A stretch of DNA of 12,439 nt from DASVXQ01 sp046727955 (GTDB lineage: Bacteria; Actinomycetota; CALGFH01), in contig JBKPDO010000383.1 in assembly GCA_046727955.1 (NCBI GenBank), forward strand, positions 1-12,439, written 5' to 3'. Under the pieces are notes generated by a model that was not told the DNA's origin, searched no databases, and saw only the letters and a program-made list of their open reading frames with translations. The translations under genes were made by a program, and so were the position numbers. How positions within the stretch are numbered: the stretch's first letter is position 1; each line of letters starts with the position of its first letter. This document shows positions 1-6,154 of this stretch, piece by piece.

Positions 1-90
1 CGTCGGCCGCGCGCTCGTCGGCCGCGCGCTCGTCGGCCGCGCGCTGGTCGGCCGCGCGCTGGTCGGCGCCACGCTCGTCAGCGTCGCGCT
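1..90 (-). repeat. 15-base tandem repeat coding for D[EQ]RAA pentapeptides
   Basis: Six consecutive 15-base units are visible on the plus strand: three identical copies of CGTCGGCCGCGCGCT (1-45), one with a C-to-G change (46-60), then two more diverged ones (61-90). The array may continue beyond the window edge. Because the unit is a multiple of three it keeps the frame and gives a repeated charged pentapeptide in the minus-strand protein. The units nearest the edge are the most alike, suggesting recent copying there. Confidence 0.85.
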
Positions 91-427
91 CCGCGACCTC
101 ACTCTCGGCTGCCTGGTCCTCGGCGGGCGGGGGCGGCGGCGGAGCCGGGGCGGGGTGCTCGCGCTCGGGGCTCAGCCCCTGGAACTGCATGGTGGCACCG
201 GGGTCGCTCGCGCGCGGCTCGTCCGGCGAATGTGTCTCGCGCATCCGCTCGGCCTGGTGATCCTCGGCCTCCTCCTCGTCGGCTCGCACGGGACGCTCGT
301 CGACGTCGACGTCACGGCCGCGCCCGTCCTCCTCGTCGCGGTGGTCAGTCATCGCTCCCTGACGTGAGGACGGGAAGTCGCGGTTGGGGAAGTCCTCGCC
401 ATAGCCGTACCGGTAGCGTTCGCTCAT
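1..427 (-). CDS. Acidic, charged repeat-containing protein (partial, 3' end outside window)
   Basis: The reading frame opens with ATG at 425-427 and stays open to the window edge (142 codons), so the C-terminus is missing. The product begins MSERYRYGYGEDFPNRDF and then becomes rich in Asp, Glu and Arg. A Pro-rich stretch follows, and then a run of pentapeptides of the form D[EQ]RAA encoded by a 15-base tandem repeat at the window edge. Nothing in the visible part shows a membrane span or enzyme motif; it looks disordered or helical and highly charged. Its ATG overlaps the TGA of the membrane-protein gene before it (ATGA, bases 424-427), so the two are probably translated together and may work together. 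I do not recognise a family. Out-of-frame readings of this stretch on the other strand look like shadows because the overlap and codon pattern fit the minus strand. Confidence 0.7.
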   Translation of the reverse strand, partial: MSERYRYGYGEDFPNRDFPSSRQGAMTDHRDEEDGRGRDVDVDERPVRADEEEAEDHQAERMRETHSPDEPRASDPGATMQFQGLSPEREHPAPAPPPPPPAEDQAAESEVAERDADERGADQRAADQRAADERAADERAAD

Positions 428-1059
428 CGCGCCTCCTCGGTCGTGCGCCGCTCCGGGGGCGGCGCGGGCGCCGCCCCCGGCGGCCCATCAGTCGAGCGTT
501 TCTCGTCGGTCGAGCGGCCCGCGTCGCTCTCGCTCACCTCGAGCAGGTCCTCGAAGAGCGAACGATAGTGCACCAGCGCCTGCCGGAGGTCCTCCGTGGT
601 CGCCTCCGAGCGCTCGCTGGCCTCCGCGATGGCGTGCGCGGCGCGGTAGTCGTCCACCACCTGCGGGTGATCGACCAAGACGTCGGCGGCCCGCCGCTCG
701 AAATCCTCGACAGGATAGCCGCGCTCACGCATGACCTTGCTGATGAGCAGGTCGGCGGCGCGCGCGGCGTCCCCCGGCGAGTCGACGAAGCGGGCCTGGA
801 CCATGCGCCACTCCTGAAGGTAGCGGTCGCGCGCCGCGGGCTCGAGCGCGACGATCTCCAGCCGCTCGCGCCGCAGCCTGCGCTCCTCGAGCTCGCTCTC
901 AGCGGCCCCGAGGCTGCCCGACTCGGCGACAGCGCGGTCGTATCCCGGCCCGAACTGCTTGCGGAGCCGGGCGCTGCGCTGGGCTCGGACGAGCACGACC
1001 AGCAGGGCAACCACCACCACTGCAACGACGACGATCAATGTGAGCAGGCCGGCCTTCAT
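424..1059 (-). CDS. Single-pass membrane protein of an actinobacterial hypothetical family
   Basis: The 211-residue product starts with a short positively charged end and one strongly hydrophobic segment (about residues 4-25, rich in Val and Leu), then RAQRSARLRKQFG, which suggests the rest lies in the cytoplasm. Residues 40-175 look helical and charged, with RRLRRERLEIVALEPAARDRY, an AADLLISKVMRERGYP stretch and a TTEDLRQALVHYRSLFEDLL stretch; these resemble, from memory, a family of uncharacterised proteins common in Actinomycetota. The C-terminal 35 residues are Pro/Ala-rich and low in complexity. The start is supported by AAAGGAG a few bases upstream of ATG. The stop overlaps the next gene's ATG, implying coupling. 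No catalytic motif is visible, so function is unknown; a membrane-anchored scaffold is only a guess. Confidence 0.82.
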   Translation of the reverse strand: MKAGLLTLIVVVAVVVVALLVVLVRAQRSARLRKQFGPGYDRAVAESGSLGAAESELEERRLRRERLEIVALEPAARDRYLQEWRMVQARFVDSPGDAARAADLLISKVMRERGYPVEDFERRAADVLVDHPQVVDDYRAAHAIAEASERSEATTEDLRQALVHYRSLFEDLLEVSESDAGRSTDEKRSTDGPPGAAPAPPPERRTTEEAR

Positions 1060-1254
1060 GGCTGCTCCTTTCGGTCCTGTTGCGCTTGGTCCTGTCGCAC
1101 TCCCGTATCCCAGTCAACCAAGCACTCAAACTCGGACCACCCACGGCGGTTGGACGAGAGCGCCCTGCCGGCCGACGACCACACTCTATGTCACCGGCAC
1201 GCATGGGGACTACGCGGGCACGAGAAGAGCGACCGAGCTTGCCTCGCTATGTCT

Positions 1255-1283
1255 AGAATATCTATCTCGTTGCCTCGTGTCTC
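1255..1283 (-). promoter_or_regulatory. Weak promoter candidate in an AT-rich island
   Basis: On the minus strand GAGACA (1283-1278) and TATTCT (1260-1255) are separated by 17 bases, each matching 4 of 6 positions of the housekeeping sigma consensus. The surrounding TCTAGAATATCTATCT is strikingly AT-rich for this DNA. It would serve the membrane-protein gene starting at 1059, leaving a leader of about 190 bases. This is pattern matching only. The rest of the 1060-1296 spacer shows just the ribosome binding site. Confidence 0.25.
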
Positions 1284-1296
1284 GCCTTCGAGGCCG

Positions 1297-1761
1297 TCAG
1301 GCCCAGGCGGGCGGGCGCTCGTGCTCGGGGTCCGCGTCGCGGCGGCCGAACTCGACCAGGCGGCGTGCCGCCTCGGTGATCTCGGCGGGGTCGGCCGTCT
1401 GCTGGGTCCACCAATGGCCGAGGCGGTCGTCGTGGTAGCGAGGGACGACGTGGACGTGCAGGTGGAAGACGGTCTGGACGCCGGCGATACCGTCGGAGTT
1501 GGCCTGGACCAGATCCACTCCGCCGGCCTTGAAGGTGCCGACCGCCCAGCGGGCCATGCGGCGGGCGGTGGCCGCCACGGCCAGCCAGTCCTCCTCCGAG
1601 GCACTCATCACGTCGGGCACGTGCCGGCGCGGCACGACCAGCAGGTGGCCGAGCGTCGCCGGGTTGATGTCCATGAAGGCGACGGCCCGCTCGTCCTCGT
1701 CGACGTAGTCGGCCGCCAGCTCGCCGGACACGATCTGGCAGAAGGTACAGTCCGCCTGCAT
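1297..1761 (-). CDS. HIT-family (histidine triad) nucleotide hydrolase
   Basis: The 154-residue product has the signature of the Hint/HIT branch: CTFC near the N-terminus (C5, C8; zinc site in many Hint proteins), DINPATLGHLLVVPRRHVPD (residues 31-50), and the histidine triad FHLHVHVVPRY at 99-109 with H100, H102 and H104. Such proteins hydrolyse nucleoside phosphoramidates or related adenylated compounds in the cytosol. The frame is open further upstream to 1917, but that part is simply the translated repeat region. ATG at 1759-1761 is preceded by a very strong GGGAGGAGGAGGAGG site and begins exactly at the conserved MQADCTFC, so it is the start. Length fits the family. It is separated from msrB by a hairpin and repeats, so it is probably a separate transcription unit. 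Its natural substrate cannot be told from sequence. Confidence 0.92.
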   Translation of the reverse strand: MQADCTFCQIVSGELAADYVDEDERAVAFMDINPATLGHLLVVPRRHVPDVMSASEEDWLAVAATARRMARWAVGTFKAGGVDLVQANSDGIAGVQTVFHLHVHVVPRYHDDRLGHWWTQQTADPAEITEAARRLVEFGRRDADPEHERPPAWA

Positions 1762-1810
1762 ACGCCCTCCTCCTCCTCCCGGCCTTGGGGTGAGCCCGGA
1801 GCCTACCCCG

Positions 1811-2011
1811 ACTGCGGGGGTCTCCGCTCCCTGCATACCCCCCAAACGTCGACTAGCCCCGGATTCGATCGGGACTGCGGGGGGCGGAGCCCCCCCACAC
1901 CCCCCAAACGTCGACAAGCCTCGAGTTCAATGGCGGTGTGGGGGGCGGAGCCCCCCGCACCCCCCAAATGTCGACAAGCCCTGAATTCGGTTGACACTGC
2001 GGAGGCTCTGC
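1811..2011. repeat. Degenerate tandem hairpin repeats, unit about 61 bases, 3 copies plus a partial
   Basis: Units lie at 1811-1873, 1874-1934 and 1935-1995, with a partial fourth from 1996. Each carries a G-run/C-run palindrome (clearest as GGGGGGCGGAGCCCCCC at 1879-1895 and 1940-1956), then ACCCCCCAAA[C/T]GTCGAC (starting at 1837, 1899 and 1959), then a degenerate GA-TTC-containing tail. The array fills the 260-base spacer between the msrB stop and the HIT gene start. Transcripts in either direction would fold into strong G/C stems. There are no further genes in the spacer. Confidence 0.85.
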
Positions 2012-2024
2012 CCCCGCGGTGTCA
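1992..2024 (-). terminator. Hairpin at the end of msrB that includes its stop codon
   Basis: TGACACTGCGG (1992-2002) and CCGCGGTGTCA (2014-2024) are inverted repeats with 10 of 11 positions pairing, and the inner GGC/GCC bases extend the stem. The msrB TGA (2024-2022) is the first three bases of the stem on the transcript. There is no following T-run, as is common in GC-rich actinobacteria, so its strength as a terminator is inferred. Confidence 0.6.
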
Positions 2025-2444
2025 GGAATCGGCGGTGGCGGTGGTGAGGTCGAGGGCGACCGAGTTGATGCAGTAGCGCTGGCGGGTCGGGGCGGGGCCG
2101 TCGGGGAACACGTGCCCGAGGTGGGAGCCGCAGCGCTTGCAGCGGACCTCGGTGCGGTGCATGCCGTGGCTGAAATCGTCGAGCAACTCGACGTTCGCGG
2201 CGTTCACCGGCTCGGTGAAGCTGGGCCAGCCGGTGCCGGAGTCGAACTTGGCCCGCGAGCTGAACAGCTCGGCGCCGCAGGCTGCGCAGTGGTAGACGCC
2301 GTCGTCCTTGACCTGGACGTACTTGCCGCTGAACGGTGGCTCGGTCCCCGCCTCCCGCAGGATCCTGTACTGCTCAGGAGTCAACTGCTCGCGCCACTCC
2401 TGTTCGGACTTTTGTAGCTCGGTCAATCGAACCGAACCTCCCAT
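2022..2444 (-). CDS. msrB: Peptide methionine-(R)-S-oxide reductase MsrB
   Basis: The 140-residue product is a full-length MsrB, which reduces the R form of methionine sulfoxide in proteins, usually with thioredoxin. It shows two CxxC zinc pairs, CAAC (C53, C56) and CKRC (C102, C105), the core KFDSGTGWPSF (66-76), GHVFPDGP, and the catalytic RYCINS with C125. The frame is open far upstream but only as a shadow of moaA; ATG at 2444 is chosen because it sits 5 bases after the moaA stop and begins the usual N-terminal helix (LTELQKSEQEW). The ribosome site is modest (GGCGGA, about 9 bases upstream). A TTG six codons downstream, with GGGAGG about 10 bases before it, is an alternative. It is the last gene of the moaE-moaA-msrB run. 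Confidence 0.95.
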   Translation of the reverse strand: MGGSVRLTELQKSEQEWREQLTPEQYRILREAGTEPPFSGKYVQVKDDGVYHCAACGAELFSSRAKFDSGTGWPSFTEPVNAANVELLDDFSHGMHRTEVRCKRCGSHLGHVFPDGPAPTRQRYCINSVALDLTTATADS

Positions 2445-2449
2445 CCCAT

Positions 2450-3442
2450 TTATCCGCCGATCTGGGACATGCCGCGGGCAGGCTGGACGAAGTCGGGCTC
2501 GTTGATGCGGTGGCCCCACTGCTTGCGGGCGACCGCGTCGAGGTAGCACTGGGCGATCGTCTGGTCGCTGGCGCCGGAGCGCAGCGGTGCGCGGAGGTCG
2601 TACTCGGTGTTTGCGAACAGGCAGGTACGGATCTGGCCGTCGGCGGTCAGGCGGATGCGGTCGCACTGGGCGCAGAACGCGCGGGTGACCGAGGCGATGA
2701 TGCCGACCGCGCCGTGGCCGTCGCGGTAGCGGTAGCGCTCGGCCGGCGCGCTCCCGCGCAGGTCCGGCGCCTCCAGCCCGAGCTCCTGGTCGAGGCGCGT
2801 CAGGATCTCGCCGGCCGGGACCACCTGGTCGCGGGTCCACTCGCCCGGCGCGTCGAGCGGCATGAACTCGATGAAGCGCAGCTCCACGCCGAGGTCCCTG
2901 GCCCAGCGGGCCATCGGCACGATCTCGTCGTCGTTGAAGCCCCGCACCACTACCGCGTTGATCTTCACCGGGCGGAGACCGGCGGCCAGAGTCGCGTCGA
3001 TGCCGCGCAGGACCCGGTCGAGCGCATCCCGCCGGGTGATCTCCCGGAAGCGGCCGGGACGCAGCGAGTCGAGCGAGATGTTGGCGCGCGTCAGGCCAGC
3101 GCGCCGGAGCGGCTCCGCCAGCCGGTTCATCAGATAGCCGTTGGTGGTCAGCGACAGCTCCACTCCGAGCGGGGCCAGGGCGGCCACCACGTCGACCAGG
3201 TCGCGGCGCAGGGTGGGCTCGCCGCCGGTGATGCGCACCGTTTCCACGCCGAGCCCGATCGCCACCCGCAGCGCCCGGATCAGCTCGTCGCGGGTGAGCA
3301 CGTCCCCGGCGCCGAGCCAGGGCAGGCCGTCCTCTGGCATGCAGTACAGGCAACGGAAGTTGCAGCGGTCGGTGACCGAGACCCGCAGGTCCCGAACCAC
3401 CCTGCCGAAGCTGTCGACCATCACCCGCTCAGGCATGGCCAC
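2450..3442 (-). CDS. moaA: GTP 3',8-cyclase MoaA (molybdenum cofactor synthesis)
   Basis: MoaA is a radical-SAM enzyme that converts GTP to 3',8-cyclo-GTP, the first step to molybdopterin, with MoaC acting next. The 330-residue product carries the SAM-cluster motif CNFRCLYC (C27, C31, C34), ITGGEPTLRRDL (71-82), the second 4Fe-4S site FCAQC plus RTC (C257, C260, C274), and ends in the functionally important GG (329-330). Two starts are possible: GTG at 3442, 6 bases after GGGAGG, or ATG at 3436, 12 bases after it; I prefer GTG. Either overlaps the end of moaE, so the genes are coupled. It would supply cofactor for the CoxL-type enzyme upstream. Identity is very secure. Confidence 0.97.
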   Translation of the reverse strand: MAMPERVMVDSFGRVVRDLRVSVTDRCNFRCLYCMPEDGLPWLGAGDVLTRDELIRALRVAIGLGVETVRITGGEPTLRRDLVDVVAALAPLGVELSLTTNGYLMNRLAEPLRRAGLTRANISLDSLRPGRFREITRRDALDRVLRGIDATLAAGLRPVKINAVVVRGFNDDEIVPMARWARDLGVELRFIEFMPLDAPGEWTRDQVVPAGEILTRLDQELGLEAPDLRGSAPAERYRYRDGHGAVGIIASVTRAFCAQCDRIRLTADGQIRTCLFANTEYDLRAPLRSGASDQTIAQCYLDAVARKQWGHRINEPDFVQPARGMSQIGG

Positions 3443-3884
3443 CCCGCACCTCCCGGAGCTCGTCGGGCACCCCGACCCAGCGGGCGCCGCCCGCCCAGCG
3501 CTCCTTCTTCCAGATCGGCACCGTCCGCTTCAGCTCGTCGATCAGCTCACGGCACCCGGAGAAGGCCTCGGCGCGGTGGGGTGCCGAGGCGGCCACGATC
3601 ACGCTCGGCTCGCCGGTTGGCACCACCCCGACGCGGTGGGCCAGGTAGGCGGCGCCGAGGCCGTGGCGTCGCAGCGCCGCGCCGGCCACCCGCTCCAGCT
3701 CCCTGGAGGCCAGCTCGTCGTAGGCCTCGTATTCGAGCTCCTCTACCACCTGGTCCTGCGAGGGGCTGCGGGTGGTGCCGACGAACAGCGCCGTGCCGCC
3801 ACACTCGGGCAGGCACACCGCCGCGAAGGCCGCGTCCAGCGACAGCGGCTCGTCGGTCAGGAGCACGGTGATCCGCCCGTTCAT
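3429..3884 (-). CDS. moaE: Molybdopterin synthase catalytic subunit MoaE
   Basis: MoaE uses the thiocarboxylated tail of MoaD to place two sulfurs on cyclic pyranopterin monophosphate, giving molybdopterin. The 151-residue product has FVGTTR (R39), LEYEAYDELA (50-59), HRVGVVPTGEPSVIVAASAPHR (83-104) and ELKRTVPIWKKE with K119 and K126, the lysines known to be needed in the E. coli protein of almost equal length. ATG at 3884 follows AAGGGG by about 10 bases. Its 3' end overlaps moaA by 14 bases (GTG start) or 8 bases (ATG start). No moaD or moaC lies in the window, so the small sulfur-carrier partner must be encoded elsewhere. It follows the cox maturation genes after a 115-base gap. Confidence 0.95.
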   Translation of the reverse strand: MNGRITVLLTDEPLSLDAAFAAVCLPECGGTALFVGTTRSPSQDQVVEELEYEAYDELASRELERVAGAALRRHGLGAAYLAHRVGVVPTGEPSVIVAASAPHRAEAFSGCRELIDELKRTVPIWKKERWAGGARWVGVPDELREVRGGHA

Positions 3885-3929
3885 CCTGGGTGCGCCCCTT
3901 CGAGCGACGTCTCACGCATTGCCGGTTGC

Positions 3930-3947
3930 CGGCGGCGCACGCCGCCG
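3930..3947. other. Perfect GC hairpin between moaE and the vWA gene
   Basis: CGGCGGCG (3930-3937) and CGCCGCCG (3940-3947) form a perfect 8-base inverted repeat with a minimal CA loop. It lies in the moaE leader, about 45 bases upstream of its ATG, and about 50 bases after the stop of the vWA gene. It could be a second terminator for the cox transcript or a structural element in the moaE leader. Confidence 0.45.
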
Positions 3948-3981
3948 AGCCCACATCGTACAGGTGGCCGGAAATAGCTTC

Positions 3982-4001
3982 AGAAGGCCCGGGGGCCTTC
4001 T
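3982..4001 (-). terminator. Hairpin at the end of the vWA gene overlapping its stop codon
   Basis: AGAAGGCCC (3982-3990) and GGGCCTTCT (3993-4001) are perfect inverted repeats. The stop codon TAG (4002-4000) shares two bases with the stem. Following bases on the minus strand (GAAGCTATTTCC) are only mildly T-rich. It probably ends or attenuates the cox transcript before moaE. Confidence 0.6.
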
Positions 4002-5169
4002 AGGCAAGCGCCAGCACCTCGCACAGCGCCTCCAGGCTCTGGAGATTGTGGCCGGCCAGGAAGAAGTCGATGTGCGGCAGGGCGGCGGCCATGCCGCGGG
4101 CCAGGGGCTGGTAGCGCGGGCTCCCCTTGAGCGGGTTCACCCACACCAGCCGGTGGGCGAGGCGGCCCAGCCGCGCCATCTGCGCGCTGAGCAGGACCGG
4201 GTCGCCGCGCTCCAGACCGTCGGAGCACAGCACCACCACCGCGCCGCGCATCCAGGCCTGCTGGCCGTAGCGGTCGAGCAGCTCCTTGACCGAGGCGCCG
4301 ATCCGGGTGCCGCCCTCCCAGTCGACCACCCTGACGCCGACCTCGCGCAGGGCCGCGTCGGGCTCGGCGTGCCGCAGCGCCCTGGTGAGCCGGGTCAGGC
4401 GGGTGCCGAAGCAGAACACCTCCACCCGCTGGCCGGCCCGCACGGCCGCGTAGCCGAACTGCAGCAGCGCGCGCGAGTAGGAGGACATCGACCCGGAGAT
4501 GTCGAGTAGCAGCACCAGCGGCCGGCGCTTGGAGCGCCGGTCGCGCCAGGCGCGATGGAACGGCTCGCCCTGGGTGCGCAGCGACGCCCGCAGGGTCCGG
4601 CGCAGGTCGAAGCGGCGCCCGTGCGGCGCGACCCGGTAGCGCCGCGCCCGCTTGAGCGGCAGCGTCACCGTGAGGCTGCGGATCGCCTGGTCGGCCTCGC
4701 GACGCTCGACCTCGTTCAGCTCCTCGAAGGACTTCGCGCGCAGCACTTCGGCCGTGCTGGCGATCAGGCCGATGGTCGTCTCCTCGTCCCCCTCCTCGCC
4801 CTGGCCGGGCGTGACCTCCTCCATGGCCTCCTCGGCCTCGCCGGCCAGCATCTCGATCTCGCCCTCGACGCGCGCGTCCGGCAGCAGGCCGGCCATCTGG
4901 GCGAGCACCTGGTCGAACGCTGCCGGGAACCAGGCCCGGAACGCCTGGTCGTAGGCCTGGAAGTCCTCCTTGCGGCCGATCATGGTGAGCCGGCCCGCCA
5001 GGTAGAGGCTCTCCCGGTCCAGCCGCTCGAGGGCCGCGACTGCCCTGCAGAAGGCGAGCACCCGGCCGGTGCCGACCGGCAGGCCGCGCGCCCGCAGCAG
5101 CCGGCCGAAGCCGACCAGCCGCTCGAGCCCAAGCTGCTCGAGCCCAAGCTGCTCGAGGGGGGCCGTCAC
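4000..5169 (-). CDS. coxE: CoxE-type von Willebrand factor A domain protein
   Basis: The 389-residue product has an N-terminal helical part beginning LVGFGRLLRARGLPV, an acidic middle (about 110-135), a conserved RRYRVAPHGRRFDLRRTLRASLRTQGEPF segment (176-204) and a C-terminal vWA domain with a complete metal-ion site: DISGS (223-227), T288 in EGGTRIG, and D317 in CSDGLERGD. CoxE works with the AAA+ protein CoxD in maturing the metal centre of CO dehydrogenase in the cytosol. The start is GTG at 5169, overlapping the ATPase stop as GTGA, with GGAGG just upstream, so the two are coupled. A 15-base repeat near the start gives EQLGLEQLGLERL. The gene name rests on family plus context. Confidence 0.9.
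   Translation of the reverse strand: MTAPLEQLGLEQLGLERLVGFGRLLRARGLPVGTGRVLAFCRAVAALERLDRESLYLAGRLTMIGRKEDFQAYDQAFRAWFPAAFDQVLAQMAGLLPDARVEGEIEMLAGEAEEAMEEVTPGQGEEGDEETTIGLIASTAEVLRAKSFEELNEVERREADQAIRSLTVTLPLKRARRYRVAPHGRRFDLRRTLRASLRTQGEPFHRAWRDRRSKRRPLVLLLDISGSMSSYSRALLQFGYAAVRAGQRVEVFCFGTRLTRLTRALRHAEPDAALREVGVRVVDWEGGTRIGASVKELLDRYGQQAWMRGAVVVLCSDGLERGDPVLLSAQMARLGRLAHRLVWVNPLKGSPRYQPLARGMAAALPHIDFFLAGHNLQSLEALCEVLALA
5121..5157 (-). repeat. 15-base in-frame duplication at the 5' end of the vWA gene
   Basis: GCTCGAGCCCAAGCT occurs at 5121-5135 and 5136-5150, followed by GCTCGAG (5151-5157), which is two and a half copies. It lengthens the N-terminus by EQLGL-type pentapeptides without disturbing the frame. 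Confidence 0.85.
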
Positions 5170-6032
5170 TCCGCCTCCAGGACCTCGTCGAGCTTCGCTC
5201 GGACCAGCTCGAGGTCCTCGTGGTCCTTGAGCAGGGCGCCGAGGGTGGCGCTGACGACCTCGGGCTCGAGCGCGCGGGCGCCGAGGAAGGCCAGCGCCTG
5301 CGACCAGTCGATGGTCTCGGCGACCCCGGGCCGCTTGGCCACGTCCATGGCCCGCAGCCTCGCCACCGCCCGCGCCACCTGCCGGGCCAGCGTCTCGGGC
5401 ACCTCCGGGGCGCGCACCCGCACGATCTCGACCTCCCGCTCGACGGTTGGGTGGTCGATCCAGTGGTAAAGGCAGCGGCGCTTCAGGGCGTCGTGCAGCT
5501 CGCGCGTGCGGTTGGAGGTGATCACCACCGCCGGCGGCTCGCTCGCGGCCACCCGCCCGATCTCGGGGATGGTGACCGCGAAGTCGCTGAGGATCTCCAG
5601 GAGGAACGCCTCGAACTCGTCGTCGGCCCGGTCCAGCTCGTCGATCAGCAGCACCGCCCGCGAGCCGGCCCTGATGGCGGCGAGCAGCGGCCGCTCCACC
5701 AGGAACTCGCTGCCGAACAGGTCGGCCTCACGCTCGCCGAGCTGGGCGGCGCGCACCGCGACCAGCTGCCGCGCGTAGTCCCACTCGTACAGCGCCTGGC
5801 TGGCGTCGATGCCCTCGTAGCACTGCAACCGGACGAGCTGCCGGTCGAGCAGCTCCGCCAGCACCTTGGCGACTTCGGTCTTGCCCACGCCCGCCTCACC
5901 CTCGAGGAGCAGTGGCTTGTCGAGGGCGAGGCAGAGCCAGATCGCCGTGGCCAGGCCACGGTCGGCAAGGTAGGCATGCCGCCCGAGCGCGGCCTGGACC
6001 TCTTCGACAGATTGGAAGGGAAGAGTGCTCAT
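5166..6032 (-). CDS. coxD: MoxR-family AAA+ ATPase, CoxD-like
   Basis: The 288-residue product is a MoxR-type ATPase: Walker A GEAGVGKT (45-52), RLQCYEGIDASQALYEWDY (68-86), Walker B LLIDELD (128-134), sensor 1 ITSNRTRE (171-178) and the arginine segment DALKRRCLYHW (181-191). CoxD, the characterised relative, is a chaperone-like ATPase needed to complete the Mo-Cu centre of CO dehydrogenase, and partners with the vWA protein encoded directly downstream with a GTGA overlap. The frame is open upstream to about 6359, but that part overlaps coxM and reads as low-complexity Arg/Pro, so ATG at 6032 beginning MSTLPFQSVEEV is chosen. The ribosome site is weak (GGGGCC close to ATG), unlike its neighbours, which may lower expression relative to coxSLM. 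Confidence 0.92.
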   Translation of the reverse strand: MSTLPFQSVEEVQAALGRHAYLADRGLATAIWLCLALDKPLLLEGEAGVGKTEVAKVLAELLDRQLVRLQCYEGIDASQALYEWDYARQLVAVRAAQLGEREADLFGSEFLVERPLLAAIRAGSRAVLLIDELDRADDEFEAFLLEILSDFAVTIPEIGRVAASEPPAVVITSNRTRELHDALKRRCLYHWIDHPTVEREVEIVRVRAPEVPETLARQVARAVARLRAMDVAKRPGVAETIDWSQALAFLGARALEPEVVSATLGALLKDHEDLELVRAKLDEVLEAE

Positions 6033-6082
6033 GGGGCCCCGTGCTGAATGCCAGAGTCTCCGGGCGAGTCCGGCACAGGCGG

Positions 6083-6121
6083 TCTTGGGGGGCCGTGGGG
6101 GGAGCGGGCTCCCCCCACATG
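6083..6121 (-). repeat. Single inverted copy of the G/C hairpin repeat inside the cox operon
   Basis: GTGGGGGGAGC (6095-6105) and GCTCCCCCCAC (6108-6118) form a perfect 11-base inverted repeat. Read on the minus strand it is TGTGGGGGG, a GCTCCCCCC arm and then CCCCCCAA, the same order as in the array at 1811-2011 on the plus strand. It lies in the 139-base coxM to coxD gap, which has no gene. Confidence 0.6.
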
Positions 6122-6132
6122 GATCAAGGGCT

Positions 6133-6154
6133 GCGGTGAATACAGCCTCACCGC
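6133..6154 (-). terminator. Hairpin shortly after coxM, possible attenuator
   Basis: GCGGTGA (6133-6139) and TCACCGC (6148-6154) pair perfectly around an 8-base loop, starting 18 bases after the coxM stop. With the G/C hairpin just beyond it, it could reduce read-through from coxSLM into the maturation genes. No T-run follows, so this is an inference. Confidence 0.4.

Noticed and set aside
1762..1917. N-terminal extension of the HIT protein
   Set aside because: It is translated repeat sequence; the strong ribosome site and conserved start are at 1761.
1811..2011. CRISPR array
   Set aside because: Unit length and spacing are wrong, the whole unit including the tails is related, and there are no unique spacers or cas genes.
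232..2076. A 614-codon open frame on the plus strand
   Set aside because: It runs antisense to the membrane-protein and HIT genes, is rich in Arg/Pro/Gly with no domain, and arises from high GC content.
2445..3353. A long upstream extension of MsrB
   Set aside because: It is the wrong frame of moaA; MsrB homology begins at the ATG at 2444.
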